NCBI GenBank assembly: GCA_934045905.1
Contig: OW203769.1
Coordinates: 15,345,705-15,409,704, forward strand
Direction of reading: 5' to 3'
Source of the DNA: Leuctra nigra
Taxonomy: Eukaryota > Arthropoda > Insecta > Plecoptera > Leuctridae
Length of the DNA stretch: 64,000 nt
Part shown: piece by piece, positions 61,082 through 64,000 of the stretch
How positions within the stretch are numbered: position 1 is the first letter of the stretch
How the letters are laid out: each line of letters starts with the position of its first letter
Notes under the pieces: model-generated
Told to the model about the DNA's origin: nothing
Database searches by the model: none
Seen by the model: the letters and a program-made list of their open reading frames with translations, nothing else
Position numbers and translations under genes: made by a program

Positions 61082-62470
61082 GATGATGATGATGATGATG
61101 ATGATGATTCAGATATCAGGAAACACCGCTGTCACCGCCACAGCCTACACGGCTTCGCCGATCGATCTGAAATTTTCACCCCATGTGCACTTTTGGCGTC
61201 TGATGTGCCTTTTTATATAACCAACTGGAAGCCGCCATTTTGAAACCGGAAGTGACGTCATATCTCGAAAAAGGCTAGACCGATCGGAATAAAACCAGCG
61301 CCAAATGATTCAGATGGTCATCTTTATGAAATACCAATAGTCAAAAAAGAAATGTACTATTACCGAAACCGGAAATGACGTCATAAAATTGAAGAATTAG
61401 ACTTTAATCACCTCTTACTACTATAACTACATATTCAGATGGCTTATAATGTTACATAACATTTATAGAAATACATTCTAGGTGGCAGTTATTTCTTCCG
61501 CCATTTCGAAAACCGGAAGTGATGCCATATCTCGAAAACGGCTGGGCCGATTGGAACGATGCTTTCGCAATTCTTCATGGAATATTTAGCACCAAACACA
61601 ATTTTTCGTATAGTAACCAATTTGGAAATAGCGTATTTTTTTTAAGGAATTAGTCATCGTTGTTTCAAGTTGTGTAAATAAACTAAAAAAAGGAGTGATA
61701 TCCCCATAAAAAAACACTCCGTGTGAAAATACCAGCCAAGTCTCTTCAACTATAAAAAAATAGAAGTAATCAAAAAATTCAGCACTGAAAAGTAGTGATA
61801 TCAAAAAATGGGCCAAGTCAAAACTTAATTTGAAAAACCAAATTATACTAGGCGCATCGTTTTTAAGGGCATTATAGGTATATTATATATATTTAGGTAC
61901 ATTTGATTTTTGCATATGCTTCTTTACTATTTATATACACGATGCGCCAAGTGTATTTTGGTTTTTCAAATTAAGTTTTGACTTGGCCCATTTTTTGATA
62001 TCACTACTTTTCAGTACTGAATTTTTAGATTTCTTCTATTTTTTTATAGTTGAAGAGACTTGGCTGGTATTTTTACACGGAGTGTTTTTTATGGGGTATG
62101 AAGTTCTTGTAGTAAGAGGTGATTAAAGTCTAATGCTTCATTTTTGATGACGTCATTTCCGGTTTCGGTAATAGAACATTTCTTTTTTGACTATTGGTAT
62201 TTCATATAGATGACCATCTGAATCATTTGGCGCTGGTTTCATTCCGATCGGTCTAGCCGTTTTCGAGATATGACGTCACTTCCGGTTTCAAAATGGCGGC
62301 TTCCGATTGGTTTTATAAAAAGGCACCTCAGACGCCAAAAGTGCACATGTGGTAAAAATTTAAGATCGATCGGCTCAGCCTATTAGGCTGTGGCGGTGAC
62401 AGCGGTGTTTCCTGATATCATTATCATCATCATCATCATCATCATCATCTAAAGATCAAAGTCCACTAGA
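61082..62470. mobile_element. 1.4-kb palindromic copy of the ACTTGGC/CCGGAAGTGACGTCAT family
   Basis: Outer arms run from (GAT)n at 61082 through ATCAGGAAACACCGCTGTCA to about 61430, and from about 62100 back to (CAT)n at 62449. Inner arms 61699-61874 and 61938-62097 pair around 61905. The right end CCACTAGA-T is the inverse of the A-TCTAGTGG start seen elsewhere. Confidence 0.7.
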
Positions 62471-62589
62471 TCAATTATATACTTACAACAATGAACATAA
62501 ATTTGAGTGATGGACAAAATTTATTCAATGTATATAAAAAAAATACATAGATATTGCTTTAATCTAAATCTACATCTATTATATATTGT

Positions 62590-62800
62590 GGTTTGCCTCA
62601 GTCGGGAAACAAATGCTGGGTATGTTCCCTAATAACAGGCCGGGCTGCCTCATTCCCACCATATGGGAATGAGCGTTCCATATTGCTCGCGGAACGCGTG
62701 GGTGTGCTCAACGCAACCGTCTTCATCATTATCCTCCTATCATCATCACAATCATTCATCCTTCGCCATTAGCCTATTTGCAGAACAGTGGGACGTTCAC
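62590..62800 (+). repeat. Diverged SINE copy
   Basis: CCTCAGTCGGGAAACAAATG and CCTTCGCCATTAGCC with GCAGAACAGTGGGACGTT match the body and tail of the SINE at 36070-36345; the tRNA-like head is missing. Confidence 0.55.
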
Positions 62801-62989
62801 AAATATCACACAATTGAGAAAACATAGTAGATAATAATAATCTAGAATTGTTCTATGCCAATAAATATATAAATCCTTGCAACATGCTCCTTTACGACTG
62901 GGTGTGGATCATGAGATAACGCCACTGATAAAGAGCTTAACGAATTATCTGAGTTGTCTTACGCATGACGGTTTGTCTGATCTCAACGC

Positions 62990-63785
62990 CTAGACGTTCA
63001 GTCTTCTCGCGTCGCTCACGAGATTCAGCTGTCTTCTCTCGTCGCTCACGAGATTCAACAGTCTTCTCTAGTCACTCACGAGATTCAACAGTCTACTCTC
63101 ACCGCTCACGAGATTCAACAGTCTTCTCTCGCTGTTCACGAGATTCAACAGTCTTCTCTAGTCACTCACGAGATTCAACAGTCTTCTCTCGTCGCTCACG
63201 AGATTCAACAGTCTACTCTCACCGCTCACGAGATTCAACTGTCTTCTCTCGTCACTCACGAGATTCAACTCTCTTCTCTCGCCAATCACGAGATTCAACA
63301 GTCTTCTCTCGCTGTTCACGAGATTCAACAGTCTTCTCTAGTCACTCACGAGATTCAACAGTCTGCTCTCGCCAATCACGAGATCCTACAGTCTTCTCGC
63401 GCCACTCACGAGATTCAACAGTCTTCTCTCGTCACTCACGAGATTCAACAGTCTTCTCTCGCCACTCACGAGATTCAACTGTCTTCTCTCGTCACTCACG
63501 AGATTCAAACGGTCTTCTCTCACCGCTCACGAGATTCAAACGGTCTTCTCTCACCGCTCACGAGATTCAACAGTCTTCTCTCGCTGTTCACGAGATTCAA
63601 CAGTCTTCTCTCGCCACTCACGAGATTCAACTGTCTTCTCTCGTCACTCACGAGATTCAACAGTCTACTCTCAGCGCTCACGAGATTCAACAGTCGCTCT
63701 CGTCACTCACGAGATCCTACAGTCTTCTCTCGTCACTCACGAGATTCAACAGTCGCTCTCGCCAATCACGAGATCATACAGTCGA
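62990..63785. repeat. 30-bp minisatellite, about 26 copies
   Basis: The unit CTCACGAGATTCAACAGTCT plus TCTCTCGTCG varies at a few positions only (CGTCG, CCACT, CTGTT, CCAAT). The 30-base period keeps a frame open for 301 codons (SRDSTVFSRR repeats), with two one-base insertions near 63508 and 63540. I read it as a satellite, not a gene. Confidence 0.9.
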
Positions 63786-64000
63786 GAACGAAGCAACTCG
63801 CCAAGGGTATTGTAACTATCTCAACATGATCTCATTATTGCCTTCACTCTCGTCAATTCAGTTAACTTAAAAGTGTTACGTTCTTCTCGCGTTTGCGTTC
63901 GCTGTTCTTCACAGCATCTTTCTGTTCGAGTAACGCACATTTTAAGCTCACTCTACTGAAAAATTCCACACACTGAAAACATTACGACCTCTGAGTTCGA
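63786..64000. other. Window end, nothing recognised
   Basis: Ordinary sequence after the minisatellite, with TTCTCGCG-like words that suggest degenerate repeat edges. Confidence 0.4.

Noticed and set aside
62965..63870. 301-codon serine/arginine-rich protein (SR-like)
   Set aside because: The repeats are 30-bp minisatellite units without introns, promoter or conserved flanks; SR-like composition is a by-product.

Overview
The window looks like insect chromosomal DNA. Coding sequence sits in short exons with GT-AG introns, introns and spacers are AT-rich, and transposon relics fill most of the rest. The minus-strand gene is a seven-exon 7tm_6 odorant receptor, a family confined to insects. 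The heavy nesting of non-autonomous transposons suggests a large repetitive genome, possibly hemipteran, but that is a guess.

Two host genes are present, tail to tail. On the plus strand, positions 1-48010 hold the last ten exons of an SLC15/PTR2-type proton-coupled oligopeptide transporter. The 5' end lies upstream of the window. The 620 visible residues keep one reading frame through nine splice junctions and end in TAG at 48008-48010, with AATAAA 95 bases later. On the minus strand, 57692 to 53073 holds a complete odorant receptor of about 463 residues.

The introns are packed with mobile DNA. There is a frame-shifted CR1/jockey-like LINE (10.1-14.5 kb), a broken Ty3/gypsy pol (20.75-23.8 kb) split by a hAT-like element, and an internally deleted BEL/Pao element (24.0-28.0 kb, minus). 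Many MITEs can be delimited to the base by their target-site duplications: TTAA, TAA, TA or 8 bp. For five of them a paralogous empty site lies in the same window. Two further families are one with palindromic arms and ACTTGGC motifs (44.1-47.1, 49.4-51.3, 58.5-59.3, 61.1-62.5 kb) and one ending in CTAG-T (28.5-29.4, 42.4-43.3, 48.3-49.2 kb).

The most unusual structures are two tandem arrays, one in each host gene. Each repeats the 3' splice site plus the first 50-100 bases of one exon: nine copies of 110 bp in the transporter and five copies of about 119 bp in the receptor. In both genes only the copy nearest the exon body gives an open reading frame; the others offer matching acceptors that lead to early stops. 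In addition, a 1.07-kb hAT-like element has landed 12 bases before another transporter exon, so its end and target duplication now form most of that acceptor region.
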